Source: Hymenobacter sediminis
GTDB lineage: Bacteria > Bacteroidota > Bacteroidia > Cytophagales > Hymenobacteraceae
Assembly (NCBI RefSeq): GCF_003231285.1
Contig: NZ_QKNS01000001.1
Span: forward strand, 1,364,001-1,428,000
Reading direction: 5' to 3'
DNA: 64,000 nt
Made by a program: the position numbers and the translations under genes. How positions within the stretch are numbered: the stretch's first letter is position 1; each line of letters begins with the position of its first letter. Under the pieces are notes generated by a model. The model made no database searches. It saw only the letters and a program-made list of their open reading frames with translations, and had not been told where the DNA came from. Shown in pieces: positions 54,231-62,634 of the stretch.

Positions 54231-54269
54231 GCATTTTAGGCCTCCGTAGCACGGATCAGCTTATTAAAT

Positions 54270-54339
54270 CAGCGGTCAGATATAACTCAACCAAGAGAAA
54301 AATAATTTTGACGCATTATATCTGAAAATGACGCCGCTG
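54270..54339 (+). promoter_or_regulatory. Stem-loop in the cphA leader region
   Basis: TCAGATATAA (54276-54285) and TTATATCTGA (54316-54325) are a perfect 10-bp inverted repeat, extended by CAGCGG (54270-54275) with CCGCTG (54334-54339) across an 8-nt bulge. It sits about 110 nt before the cphA start in AT-rich DNA. Function unknown. Confidence 0.4.
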
Positions 54340-54446
54340 CGCGGATTGTGGAAGAAAAGCTGCTAAAAATGATGCTATCAGTATAATCCCTACATTTCAT
54401 TCCCGCGTAGAAGCGCGCACATACGTACTCTTTTCCACCCTTCCTC

Positions 54447-57077
54447 ATGAAAATTATTGACCTGCGCACAATGCGCGGCCCTAGCTACTGGTCTGTGAAG
54501 CATCACAAGCTGATCGTGATGAAAGTGGACTTGCAGGACATGGCCGATACGTGGTCGAACAGCGTACCGGCCCTGGCCGAGCAATTGCCAGTGTTACTGC
54601 CGGAGCTGGCGCAGCCCCAGCCCACCGACTCCGAGAAGTCATCGGCAAAGCACCCGCCCCTTACGGAAGAGCAATTAGCTGATGGGGAGCCTCTGGGACA
54701 CGTTATTTTGCACGTAGCTCTGGCCCTGCAGCGCACAGCAGGCATGCCGGTATTCTGGGGGAAGTCGTACCCGGCCCACCAGGCAGGGGTAGATTTTGTG
54801 GTGTTCAGCTACCAGGAAGAGCGCGCCGGACGGGTGGCGGCCGAGGCTGCCGTGCAGATAGTGGAAGACTTATGCCAGGGCCGGGCCGTAAACCTGCAGC
54901 CCATCATTAATGAGCTGCACGAAATCCGGGAAGAAGAGTTCTTCGGGCCCAGCACGTACAGCATCGTGGCAGAGGCGGCTTCGCGCAATATCCCGTACAT
55001 CCAGCTCAAGAACAGCAATATTATTCAGCTGGGATACGGGGTTAATCAAAAGCGCATTTGGGCTACTACCACCAGCTACACCTCGCACGCGGGGGTAGAG
55101 GTAGCCGGTAATAAGAACCGCACCAAGGCTATGCTCAAGGATGCTGGGGTGCCGGTGCCGTACGGCACCACCGTGTACTCAGAGGCCGGCTTGCGCGATG
55201 CCATAGAGGATCTGGGCTTCCCGATTGTAACTAAGCCCCTGGACGGCAACCACGGCAAAGGGGCTACTATCCGCATTATGAACTGGGAAGATGCGGTAGA
55301 AGGACTGAAAGCGGCGCAGAAGTATTCCCGCGCCGTGATTGTGGAGCAATTTATTGAAGGCCACGACTACCGACTGCTAGTAGTGAATGGCAAGCTGATT
55401 GCCGCTGCAAAACGTACTCCGGCCGCCGTTACCGGTGATGGCACCAGCACCATTCAGCAACTCATTGATAAAGTGAACGAAGACCCGCGTCGTGGCGTGG
55501 GGCACGAAAAGGAACTCACCAGCATCAAGGCCGACCAGCACACGCTGGATATCCTGAAAACTCACGACCTGACCCTGGACTCGGTGCTGCCGGCTGGGCA
55601 GGAAATCTACCTGAAGAGCACCGCCAACATTAGCACGGGTGGCACCGCTACCGACGTGACCGATCTGGTACACCCCTATAATGTGCTGCTGGCGGAGCGC
55701 GTGGCCGGCATCATCGGGCTTGACATCTGTGGTATCGACTTGTTGACGTCGGACATTGCTATTCCGCTGAACGAAACCCGCGGAGCAGTAATTGAGGTAA
55801 ATGCTGCCCCCGGTTTCCGGATGCACATTGCGCCAACTGAGGGGCTACCCCGCAACGTAGCGGCGCCAGTGGTTGACATGTTATTCCCGCCCGGCAGCCA
55901 GTCGCGCATTCCTATTATTGCCGTAACGGGCACCAATGGGAAAACGACGACTACCCATCTGCTTTCCCACATTGTGGCTTCTAAAGGCTACAAAGTAGGT
56001 CATACCACCACCAGCGGCATCTACATTCAGGGCGTGCAGCTGCAGAGCGGCGACTGCACGGGTGGTCAAAGCGCTGAGTTCGTGCTGAAAGACCCAACAG
56101 TGAATTTTGCGGTGCTGGAGACGGCTCGGGGCGGTATGTTGCGCTCAGGCCTGGGCTTTCATACTTGCGATGTAGCCATTGTCACTAACGTGGCCGCCGA
56201 CCACCTCGGGATGCGCGACATCTACACCGTGGAGGATATGGCCGCCGTTAAAGGCGTGCTACCCCGCACCGTGCATAAAAACGGTTGGGCGGTACTGAAT
56301 GCTGATGACGACTTGGTGTACGCCATGCGCGAAAAGCTGGAATGCCGGGTAGCTTTGTTCAGCATGAACGAACATAGCCCTCGCATCCGTGAGCATGCTG
56401 AAAACGGTGGTTTGGCCGCGGTGTACGAGGAAGGCTACATCACGATTTACAAGAACAGCTACAAACTGCGGATTGATCGGGCAGCCGAGTTTCCCATTAC
56501 GTTTGGGGGTAGGGCCACCTTCAATATTGAAAACTCGCTGGCTGCCGCTCTGGCTTGCTACTGCTACGGGTTTGATAAGGACGACATCAAGCAGGCGCTA
56601 CGCACCTTCGTGCCGTCGGCGGCCAGAACCCCGGGCCGCATGAATGTATACAAATTTCCCACGTTCGAAGTGATTGTGGATTATGCCCACAATACTCATG
56701 GCATCGAGAAATTTGCGGAATTCCTGGATGCTACCGAGGCCACGCGTAAAGTAGGGGTAGTATCGGGCCTAGGCGACCGGCGCGATGAGGATACCCTAAG
56801 CTTCGCCCGGGTAGCCGGCCGTATTTTCGATGAGGTAGTATTGCGTCAGGACCGGGACCTGCGCGGTAAAACAGCCGAGGAGCTAAAGGAAATTATGACC
56901 CGCGGCCTGCGCCTGGATACGCCAGACTTACCCATTACCTACATTGAAAACGAGATGGAAGCCATCGACCACGTTCTGAATACGGCTCAGCCTGGCTCTG
57001 TTGTGGTCTTGTTTACTGAGAACATCAAGGCCACCCTCAAGAAACTGGATGAGTTTGAAGCTTCACTGGCAGTGTAG
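54447..57077 (+). CDS. cphA: Cyanophycin synthetase
   Basis: An 876-residue enzyme making the Asp-Arg storage polymer cyanophycin. Order: N-terminal domain (about 1-160), ATP-grasp domain (about 210-480; AMLKDAGVPVPYG, KPLDGNHGKGATIR, GIDLLTSD, VIEVNAAPGFRMH), then a Mur-ligase domain with P-loop VTGTNGKTTTTHLL near 495 and C-terminal part from about 715 (ARTPGRMNVYKFP, VDYAHNTHGIEKF). Length matches CphA1. No cyanophycinase or isoaspartyl dipeptidase gene is in the window, although they often adjoin. Confidence 0.94.
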   Translation: MKIIDLRTMRGPSYWSVKHHKLIVMKVDLQDMADTWSNSVPALAEQLPVLLPELAQPQPTDSEKSSAKHPPLTEEQLADGEPLGHVILHVALALQRTAGMPVFWGKSYPAHQAGVDFVVFSYQEERAGRVAAEAAVQIVEDLCQGRAVNLQPIINELHEIREEEFFGPSTYSIVAEAASRNIPYIQLKNSNIIQLGYGVNQKRIWATTTSYTSHAGVEVAGNKNRTKAMLKDAGVPVPYGTTVYSEAGLRDAIEDLGFPIVTKPLDGNHGKGATIRIMNWEDAVEGLKAAQKYSRAVIVEQFIEGHDYRLLVVNGKLIAAAKRTPAAVTGDGTSTIQQLIDKVNEDPRRGVGHEKELTSIKADQHTLDILKTHDLTLDSVLPAGQEIYLKSTANISTGGTATDVTDLVHPYNVLLAERVAGIIGLDICGIDLLTSDIAIPLNETRGAVIEVNAAPGFRMHIAPTEGLPRNVAAPVVDMLFPPGSQSRIPIIAVTGTNGKTTTTHLLSHIVASKGYKVGHTTTSGIYIQGVQLQSGDCTGGQSAEFVLKDPTVNFAVLETARGGMLRSGLGFHTCDVAIVTNVAADHLGMRDIYTVEDMAAVKGVLPRTVHKNGWAVLNADDDLVYAMREKLECRVALFSMNEHSPRIREHAENGGLAAVYEEGYITIYKNSYKLRIDRAAEFPITFGGRATFNIENSLAAALACYCYGFDKDDIKQALRTFVPSAARTPGRMNVYKFPTFEVIVDYAHNTHGIEKFAEFLDATEATRKVGVVSGLGDRRDEDTLSFARVAGRIFDEVVLRQDRDLRGKTAEELKEIMTRGLRLDTPDLPITYIENEMEAIDHVLNTAQPGSVVVLFTENIKATLKKLDEFEASLAV

Positions 57078-57100
57078 CCCGGAGCTACAAGTGAGGTCTA

Positions 57101-57143
57101 TAAACAAGAAGCCCCGGCTGGTATAGCCGGGGCTTCTTGTTTA
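57101..57143. terminator. Bidirectional terminator between cphA and the coiled-coil gene
   Basis: A 19-bp perfect inverted repeat (57101-57119 with 57125-57143) around a 5-nt loop, between convergent genes. Confidence 0.92.
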
Positions 57144-57164
57144 TGTCAAAATTAAACTTAGCGG

Positions 57165-58112
57165 TTACTTCAGGGTGAAGGTCGTTTTGCCGATCATTAC
57201 GCCACCTTCATACAGCTCTACTGTGTGCAGGCCGGTTTTGTAGCCAGCGCCTTTAGCATACAGAAATTGCACGGGCTGACGGGTGTTATCGTACACAATG
57301 TCCTGCTTGGCGGTGTAGAAAGCCTCAGCGCCATCAATCATGAAGGTGCCGCCGCCGGTGCTCAGGTTGTAAAGAGCAGCGCCATCGGGTTCAATCAGGC
57401 GCATCAGAATCTGCTTGGTTTCCTTCGGCGATACGTCGTTACGAGCCAGGTTGAAGGTTACCTTGATTTTCTCTACACGCTTGGCTTTAAACTCGTTGTC
57501 GTCGTCTGCCTTTTCCTTTTCACGGCTGTTGATAACGCCTACCCGAATGTTCTCGGCCTGCAGACGCGAGGCTACTGCTACCTTCTCGCTTAGCTCCTGG
57601 TTAGAGCGTACTACCGTCGAAATCGTGTCAGTGAGCTTATTTTGGCGCTCCTTGAGAGTAGTCGTTTCGGTGTAGAGGGCTTCATTGTCGGCTTTCAGTT
57701 GAGCAATTTCCTCGTCTTTCTTGCGCAGTTGAACTTCAAAGTTGGCTGCACGCTGCTTAAAGCGCTGTTGCTCCGCAATGCTGAAGCTACCGGCGCGGAA
57801 AGAACGCAGCTTGAGCAGGTCGGCGTTGATCTGAGCCAGCTTGGCTACCAACGAGTCGTTGGCTAGGCCCATACCCTGTACTTCCTGGCTTTGGCGCTCG
57901 TAATCGGCCTTCAAAGCCTCGTATTGCTTGATTTGTTCTTCCAGCTTAGCGTCTTTGGTGACTACATCGGCCTGAAGTTGTTCGTTTTGCTTGGCTTTCT
58001 GCTGGTTCATGTAGAACAGCAGACCATTGATGCCAAGTAGCACCAGAATCAGGGCCACAATTAGGAGGACGCGGTTGTTGTTCTTCGGCTCGGGGCTCTG
58101 GTCTTGTTCCAT
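57165..58112 (-). CDS. Membrane-anchored coiled-coil protein, function unknown
   Basis: A 315-residue protein: short cytoplasmic N-terminus MEQDQSPEPKNNNR, one membrane helix (VLLIVALILVLLGINGLLFY), a long coiled coil (about 38-200) with heptads rich in Lys, Gln and Glu, then a C-terminal beta domain of about 110 residues (VEKIKVTFNLARNDVSPKETKQILMRLIEPDG) that ends in TTFTLK. I do not know a named family. ATG 58112 is preferred; a good promoter lies upstream. Presumably periplasmic envelope protein. Confidence 0.8.
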   Translation of the reverse strand: MEQDQSPEPKNNNRVLLIVALILVLLGINGLLFYMNQQKAKQNEQLQADVVTKDAKLEEQIKQYEALKADYERQSQEVQGMGLANDSLVAKLAQINADLLKLRSFRAGSFSIAEQQRFKQRAANFEVQLRKKDEEIAQLKADNEALYTETTTLKERQNKLTDTISTVVRSNQELSEKVAVASRLQAENIRVGVINSREKEKADDDNEFKAKRVEKIKVTFNLARNDVSPKETKQILMRLIEPDGAALYNLSTGGGTFMIDGAEAFYTAKQDIVYDNTRQPVQFLYAKGAGYKTGLHTVELYEGGVMIGKTTFTLK

Positions 58113-58167
58113 AGCAAGAGGGATTAAGTGAAGCCCGGAGAGTCCGGGCGCAGGTAGTACCTTTGGG

Positions 58168-58197
58168 CAAAAATAACGGAGTTCCGTACCCAGGCAA
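58168..58197 (-). promoter_or_regulatory. Promoter of the coiled-coil gene
   Basis: On the minus strand TTG (58197-58195), 19-nt spacer, TATTTTTG (58175-58168), matching the Bacteroidota consensus. It lies 56 nt before the start at 58112. Confidence 0.75.
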
Positions 58198-58224
58198 GTG
58201 CCGAAGGTACAACCCCGCCACAAT

Positions 58225-58827
58225 ATGCACCCGGATTCGCTACTTGATGCCGCATATTGGCAGCAACGCTACCTGGCTGGGCAAACCGGCTGGGATACGG
58301 GTGGCATAACGCCGCCCTTGCAGGATTATTTCAGGCAGCTTGGCCCACCCGATGCCCGCCGCATTCTGATTCCGGGTGCTGGCCGGGCTTACGAAGCCGA
58401 GTATCTGCACCGCCAGGGCTGGCCCAGCGTGTGGGTGGCCGATGTAGCCGCCGCGCCCCTGCACGACCTGCAGCAGCGCGTACCTGATTTCCCTGCCCAG
58501 CACCTGCTGCAAGCCGATTTTTTCCAGCTGCCGCCTACCCCTCCCTACGACCTGATAGTGGAGCAAACATTCTTCTGTGCCCTCAACCCGCATCAGCGCC
58601 CGGCCTACGCCCGGCAATGTGCCCATTTGCTGCGGCCGGGAGGTACCCTAATGGGTTTGCTGTTCGATACTGAGTTTAGCCAGCCGGGGCCGCCCTTTGG
58701 TGGGTCGAAAGAAGAATACCGGCGCTACTTTGCGCCTTATTTCGACTTCGTGCATTTCGATACGGCCACCAACTCTCTACCTCCTCGCCGCGGCAGGGAA
58801 CTGTTCATTTGTTTGAAAAAGAAGTGA
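58225..58827 (+). CDS. SAM-dependent methyltransferase, thiopurine methyltransferase-like
   Basis: A 200-residue class I methyltransferase with the TPMT-family start YWQQRYLAGQTGWDTGGITPPL, motif I LIPGAGRAYEAEYL at about 50-63, and VEQTFFCALNPHQRPAYARQC. Members methylate thiols, selenium or halide anions; the real substrate is unclear. ATG 58225. Divergent from the coiled-coil gene. kdsA starts 148 nt after it. Confidence 0.9.
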   Translation: MHPDSLLDAAYWQQRYLAGQTGWDTGGITPPLQDYFRQLGPPDARRILIPGAGRAYEAEYLHRQGWPSVWVADVAAAPLHDLQQRVPDFPAQHLLQADFFQLPPTPPYDLIVEQTFFCALNPHQRPAYARQCAHLLRPGGTLMGLLFDTEFSQPGPPFGGSKEEYRRYFAPYFDFVHFDTATNSLPPRRGRELFICLKKK

Positions 58828-58975
58828 AAGAAAGTGAATCGTGGCAGAGGAAAAGGCAATCAGGCGAATAGCTCGATGGGGCTCTCGCTCTTCTTTCCTA
58901 CCCCTCTTACTTTCCGAAACCTGTTACGATTCACTTCATCACCATATCACCTCCTTACTACACTACCCCCTCTCC

Positions 58976-59800
58976 ATGATTGAAGCCCTAGCCAACGTAC
59001 TGCCTCACTTTCGCAACACCAACTCCGGCCAGTTTTTCCTGATGGCTGGTCCCTGCGTAATTGAGGGCGAAGACATGGCCCTGCGCATTGCCGAGCAGGT
59101 TCGCCACATCACCGACAAACTCCAGATTCCTTACATCTTCAAGGGCTCCTACCGCAAAGCCAACCGCTCGCGCCTCGATTCTTACACCGGCATCGGCGAT
59201 GAAAAGGCTTTGCGCATCCTGCAGAAGGTAGGACGTGAAATTGGGGTGCCCACGGTTACCGACATCCACGAGTCGGAAGAAGCTGCCTTCGCGGCCGAGT
59301 ACGTGGATGTGCTCCAGATTCCGGCCTTCCTGTGCCGCCAGACCGATCTGCTGATTGCCGCCGCGAAAACCGGCAAGGTAGTGAACGTGAAAAAAGGCCA
59401 GTTCCTGAGCGGCGAGTCCATGCAGTTTGCGGTGGATAAGGTCAAGCAGTCGGGCAATGACAACGTTATCCTGACGGACCGCGGCAACTCCTTTGGCTAT
59501 TCTGACTTGGTAGTTGATTTCCGCAACCTGCCCGTGATGCGCGAGTTTGGCGTGCCCGTGGTAATGGACGTGACGCACTCCTTGCAGCAGCCCAACCAGA
59601 GCAGTGGCGTGACGGGTGGCAAGCCCCAACTCATCGAAACCATCGCCAAAGCGGCTATTGCCGTGGGGGCCGATGGCCTGTTCATCGAAACCCACCCAAC
59701 GCCGGCTACGGCCAAATCGGACGGCGCTAATATGCTCTCTCTCGACCGGCTTGAAGACCTGCTGGTGAAGCTCACGCGCGTACGTGAAGCTGTGCGCTAG
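58976..59800 (+). CDS. kdsA: 3-deoxy-8-phosphooctulonate synthase
   Basis: A 274-residue enzyme condensing arabinose-5-phosphate and phosphoenolpyruvate to KDO-8-phosphate for lipopolysaccharide. Landmarks: MAGPCVIEGEDMALRIAE, FKGSYRKANRSR, LQIPAFLCRQTDLL, KKGQFLSGESMQF, ILTDRGNSFGYSDLVVDFR and FIETHPTPATAKSDGANML. ATG 58976; the leader is a G-poor TCAC-rich stretch. Confidence 0.95.
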   Translation: MIEALANVLPHFRNTNSGQFFLMAGPCVIEGEDMALRIAEQVRHITDKLQIPYIFKGSYRKANRSRLDSYTGIGDEKALRILQKVGREIGVPTVTDIHESEEAAFAAEYVDVLQIPAFLCRQTDLLIAAAKTGKVVNVKKGQFLSGESMQFAVDKVKQSGNDNVILTDRGNSFGYSDLVVDFRNLPVMREFGVPVVMDVTHSLQQPNQSSGVTGGKPQLIETIAKAAIAVGADGLFIETHPTPATAKSDGANMLSLDRLEDLLVKLTRVREAVR

Positions 59801-59854
59801 AAACAGTCTTCGGGTCGAAAAAATTAGCGGCGGATAGTTGGTGGCAACGGTAAA

Positions 59855-59882
59855 TTGTTTGCCAAAACATCCAGTATATTTG
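59855..59882 (+). promoter_or_regulatory. Consensus promoter in the kdsA-methyltransferase intergenic region
   Basis: TTG (59855-59857), 17-nt spacer, TATATTTG (59875-59882), pointing rightwards into a 370-nt region with no plus-strand gene. A TATATTTG on the opposite strand lies at 60192-60185. Confidence 0.6.
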
Positions 59883-60146
59883 TTTCGTTGAAAACGAAAG
59901 TAGCAGGAAGCTCGCGCCCCCTGCTACCGTTACCGCTAAGGGTTAAACAAGAGGTATAAGCCTCCTATTCCGCCTAAAGCGGCCACTACCTTCACAACGA
60001 ATGTAGTGGTCACATGAATGGAGCATTGGAAACGAAGCCCATCCATGTCAGTACGACCCTGTCCCATAACCAATGGATTTGAGGGTGGCCAAAACACCCT
60101 TCTTATCCCGAAGCCCGTGCTCGCAACACGGGCTTCACTGCTTTTT
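59883..60146 (+). ncRNA. Candidate structured small RNA
   Basis: Downstream of a consensus promoter, the region folds into at least seven successive hairpins: TTTCGTT/AACGAAA (59883-59899), GTAGCAGG/CCTGCTAC (59900-59927), GAGG/CCTC, CCGC/GCGG (59970-59982), CCACTAC/GTAGTGG (59983-60009), an imperfect CATG.ATGG/CCAT.CATG pair, GAGGGTG/CACCCTT (60081-60101), then a terminator-like GAAGCCCGTG/CACGGGCTTC (60110-60136) with a short T-run. It matches no RNA family I know. Weak point: the minus strand shows the same hairpins and a small open frame, so the sense of transcription is open. Confidence 0.35.
59936..60067 (-). CDS. Possible 43-residue small membrane protein
   Basis: A small frame starting MGQGRTDMDGLRFQCSIH and ending in a plausible membrane helix TTTFVVKVVAALGGIGGLYLLF. 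Its stop at 59936 is followed at once by a hairpin (59927-59900) and a T-rich TTTCGTTTTC, which has the form of a terminator for minus-strand transcription. The upstream TATATTTG at 60192-60185 lacks a matching TTG. Low confidence; it competes with the plus-strand RNA reading. Confidence 0.3.
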   Translation of the reverse strand: MGQGRTDMDGLRFQCSIHVTTTFVVKVVAALGGIGGLYLLFNP

Positions 60147-60255
60147 AGGCAGCCGTGTTGGCGGGGTGACAACCGTACGTGTGCCAAATATACTAGTATT
60201 CGGCTGGTTTGTTTTGCTATTTTTTTTAGTAAAAATACTGCTGTCGAGCTTACTG

Positions 60256-61158
60256 TCAAGAAGAAAGCACCCGAGTACGCTCTAGAGCCCTGTCAAGAAT
60301 ATGGTCAAACCGCAGGGAAAAATGCTGTTTTGGTTGATTCTGACGAAAGAATACCAGCCCGATATAAAACAGGTCGATAGTTAGGGCAACGTCCGGATGG
60401 CGCTTTACAGCCGCCCAAGCTTGCTCCATTTCCCGGGACCAATGAATGTCATCCAGCACGAAGACGCTGTGTTCGGTGCGGTGTTGATTGAGCAGCTCGA
60501 AATAGCGCAAGGTCGGCTCCAGGCGGTGGTTGCCATCGAAGAAGGCAAAGTCCACGGGGTTTACGAGCTGAGAAAGGGTAGGGGCCAGGGTGTCATCAAG
60601 GTTGCCCTCCACCAACTCAATATTTGTCAGGCCCAGGGAGGTGAAGGTTTCTTGGGCAACCTGCGCCGTTTGGGGGCAGCCCTCAAACGTAATAACCTGA
60701 GCGCGGGAATCAGCGGTGCTCAGATAAGCCGAGGTTAGGCCTAAAGAGGTGCCCAGCTCCACAATAGTGTGCGGCTGGAAATGATTAACCAGCCGGAAAA
60801 GCAGTTGGCCCAACTTGGGAGGCTTGGCCGCCGTGCGGGCAATATCGCGCAGGCGGCGGGTGCGCCCGGCCCCGGTTCGGGAACCCGCACCGAAGTCCTT
60901 TACCGTAATTTCAGTTGAGTTGGCTAAAAGCTCCTGCCGCCGGGTCTCTACCGCATCGTAGGCCGCGAAATGACCCGTATGATTGATAACGTGCGCGTAC
61001 AGCCCGAATACGAAGGGCGAGTGCAGCCCGTGCGCGTTGCCGGATTGAGCCAGGAAGCGGAGGTAGCTAAAAATCTGAAAAAACAACGTGCAGACGCGAA
61101 AAGGCTGGATAAGCAGGCCGGTATGAAAAGAAATATCTGAGTGGCGAAGATACACCAA
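60256..61158 (-). CDS. Class I SAM-dependent methyltransferase
   Basis: A protein of about 300 residues. After an N-terminal helical part (FQIFSYLRFLAQSGNAHGLHSPFVFGLYAHV) comes a basic segment and a Rossmann methyltransferase: motif I IVELGTSLGLTSAYLS near 133-148, then VITFEGCPQTAQVA, FAFFDGNHRLEPTLRYF and VLDDIHWSREMEQAW. It resembles the O-methyltransferase type found across Bacteroidota; substrate unknown. No ATG exists near the start, so TTG 61158 or GTG 61155 would be used, or a later codon. Confidence 0.82.
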   Translation of the reverse strand: MVYLRHSDISFHTGLLIQPFRVCTLFFQIFSYLRFLAQSGNAHGLHSPFVFGLYAHVINHTGHFAAYDAVETRRQELLANSTEITVKDFGAGSRTGAGRTRRLRDIARTAAKPPKLGQLLFRLVNHFQPHTIVELGTSLGLTSAYLSTADSRAQVITFEGCPQTAQVAQETFTSLGLTNIELVEGNLDDTLAPTLSQLVNPVDFAFFDGNHRLEPTLRYFELLNQHRTEHSVFVLDDIHWSREMEQAWAAVKRHPDVALTIDLFYIGLVFFRQNQPKQHFSLRFDHILDRALERTRVLSS

Positions 61159-61266
61159 CCCGCTGCTATGTCTGGCTTCTGTTAGGGGTGCTTGTGCTGG
61201 AGTTCAACGGCTCCCGCTGTGTTCAGGTAGGGGTTTCTTGCCCACAAAGCCAAGAACCATAAAAAA

Positions 61267-61294
61267 TGCCGCGCCGGATGTTTCCGGCGCGGCA
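61267..61294 (-). terminator. Terminator of apaG
   Basis: TGCCGCGCCGGA and TCCGGCGCGGCA form a 12-bp perfect stem. On the minus strand it is followed by TTTTTTA. It lies 29 nt after the apaG stop. Confidence 0.85.
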
Positions 61295-61322
61295 AGGAAA
61301 AGCACTAAGCAAAGGGTTTGGC

Positions 61323-61709
61323 CTAGTTGAGGCGGTAGGGAACCACGAGCGTAAACTCAGGAATCTCAACGGTAAACTCGCTGCCATCCATCAGGCGCTC
61401 CATCTGGTAGGTGCCGCGCATCTTGCCCAGCCCCGACTTCAGGTTACAGCCCGATACGTACTGGTGAGACTCGCCGGGCTCCAGTACTGGCTGCTGGCCT
61501 ACCACGCCTTCGCCTTCCACCTCGCGTACTACCCCATTGGCATCGTAGATGTACCAGTGGCGTCGCAATAGCTTCACGGTGTACTCGCTATTGTTGCGGA
61601 TATCAATTTTGTAAGCAAAAACGTAATGCTCCTGACCCGGGCTTGAATAATCGGGCAAGTAGTTGGTGGTAACGCTAACAGTTACCCCCTGGGTGGAAAT
61701 GGTATTCAT
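61323..61709 (-). CDS. apaG: ApaG domain protein
   Basis: A 128-residue ApaG-family protein with a fibronectin-III-like fold: HYVFAYKIDIRNNSEYTVKLLRRHWYIYDANG, then VEGEGVVGQQPVLEPGESHQYVSG. In enterobacteria ApaG is linked to cobalt and magnesium efflux and the family also occurs as a domain in eukaryotic proteins; its biochemical role is unsettled. Full length. Divergent from ung. Confidence 0.93.
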   Translation of the reverse strand: MNTISTQGVTVSVTTNYLPDYSSPGQEHYVFAYKIDIRNNSEYTVKLLRRHWYIYDANGVVREVEGEGVVGQQPVLEPGESHQYVSGCNLKSGLGKMRGTYQMERLMDGSEFTVEIPEFTLVVPYRLN

Positions 61710-61820
61710 AGCGCTTGGGGTCCGAGTAGAAAAAGCTAACAGCAGTATGCGGAATTTGGTTTATCTACGTAGCCAGTGCACGTTAAGGCCCACTCAACCG
61801 AAAAAATAATCCTCTCCCGT

Positions 61821-62486
61821 ATGTCTGTAAAGATAGAAGAAAGCTGGCGCAAGGTGCTAGCCGCCGAATTTGAAAAGCCGTATTTTCAGCACCTGATTGC
61901 GTTTGTGAAGGGTGAGTACGCTACCGCTACTGTCTATCCACCCGGCCCCCAAATTTTTCATGCTTTTGAGGCTTGCCCCTTTGATGAGGTGAAGGTGGTT
62001 ATTCTTGGGCAGGACCCCTACCACGGCAAAGGCCAAGCGCATGGGCTTAGCTTTTCAGTAGCTGAGGGAGTCCGGACGCCGCCCTCTTTGCAGAACATCT
62101 TTAAGGAATTGCAGAGCGACATACCGGGCACGCCGCCCGCTCCTAATGGCAACCTCGACCGGTGGGCGCAACAGGGCGTGCTGTTGCTCAATGCTACCCT
62201 TACTGTACGGGGCGGAGAGCCGGCCAGCCACCAGAAGAAAGGCTGGGAACAGTTCACTGATGCCGTAATTCAGCAAATATCTGCCCTGAAGCAGAATGTG
62301 GTTTTCATCCTTTGGGGAGCATCGGCTCAGAAGAAAGGTGAAATCATTGATGCCCGTAAGCACCTGGTCCTAAAGGCCGCGCACCCCTCGCCCTACGCTG
62401 CCGATCGGGGCTTTTTCGGTTCTCGCCCGTTCAGCCAAACCAACGCCTACCTCCAGCAGCACGGCCAAACCCCCATCACCTGGTAA
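61821..62486 (+). CDS. ung: Uracil-DNA glycosylase, family 1
   Basis: A 221-residue repair enzyme that removes uracil from DNA. The catalytic motif GQDPYHGKGQAHGLSFSV (Asp near 63), LLLNATLTV and the leucine-loop motif HPSPYAADRGFFG are present. ATG 61821 gives the usual N-terminus. Upstream DNA shows no clear promoter match. Confidence 0.96.
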   Translation: MSVKIEESWRKVLAAEFEKPYFQHLIAFVKGEYATATVYPPGPQIFHAFEACPFDEVKVVILGQDPYHGKGQAHGLSFSVAEGVRTPPSLQNIFKELQSDIPGTPPAPNGNLDRWAQQGVLLLNATLTVRGGEPASHQKKGWEQFTDAVIQQISALKQNVVFILWGASAQKKGEIIDARKHLVLKAAHPSPYAADRGFFGSRPFSQTNAYLQQHGQTPITW

Positions 62487-62520
62487 ATCACGGATTTGTC
62501 AGATTGCACGGATTCGTTCA
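62486..62520. repeat. Short direct repeat CACGGATT
   Basis: CACGGATT occurs twice within about 30 nt directly after the ung stop (around 62489 and 62507). Similar CACGGATT-rich patches are seen in other Bacteroidota intergenic regions, from memory. Too short to call an element. Confidence 0.3.
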
Positions 62521-62536
62521 GGTTGCTTTAACCAAC

Positions 62537-62570
62537 AAAAAGGCCCTTGCCGCGTAGCAAGGGCCTTTTT
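62537..62570. terminator. Bidirectional terminator between ung and lepB
   Basis: AAAAAGGCCCTTGC pairs with GCAAGGGCCTTTTT around CGCGTA. It lies between convergent genes. Confidence 0.92.
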
Positions 62571-62634
62571 ATTGAAGGATGAAATGGTCACTAAAATCAG
62601 CGTCCTCCGATTAGTTCGTCTGCAGCTGTGATGC

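Noticed and set aside
60018..60380. A 120-codon plus-strand frame overlapping the methyltransferase 3' end
   Set aside because: It runs through a terminator-like hairpin and into the antisense of a real gene; the protein has no plausible domain or helix pattern.
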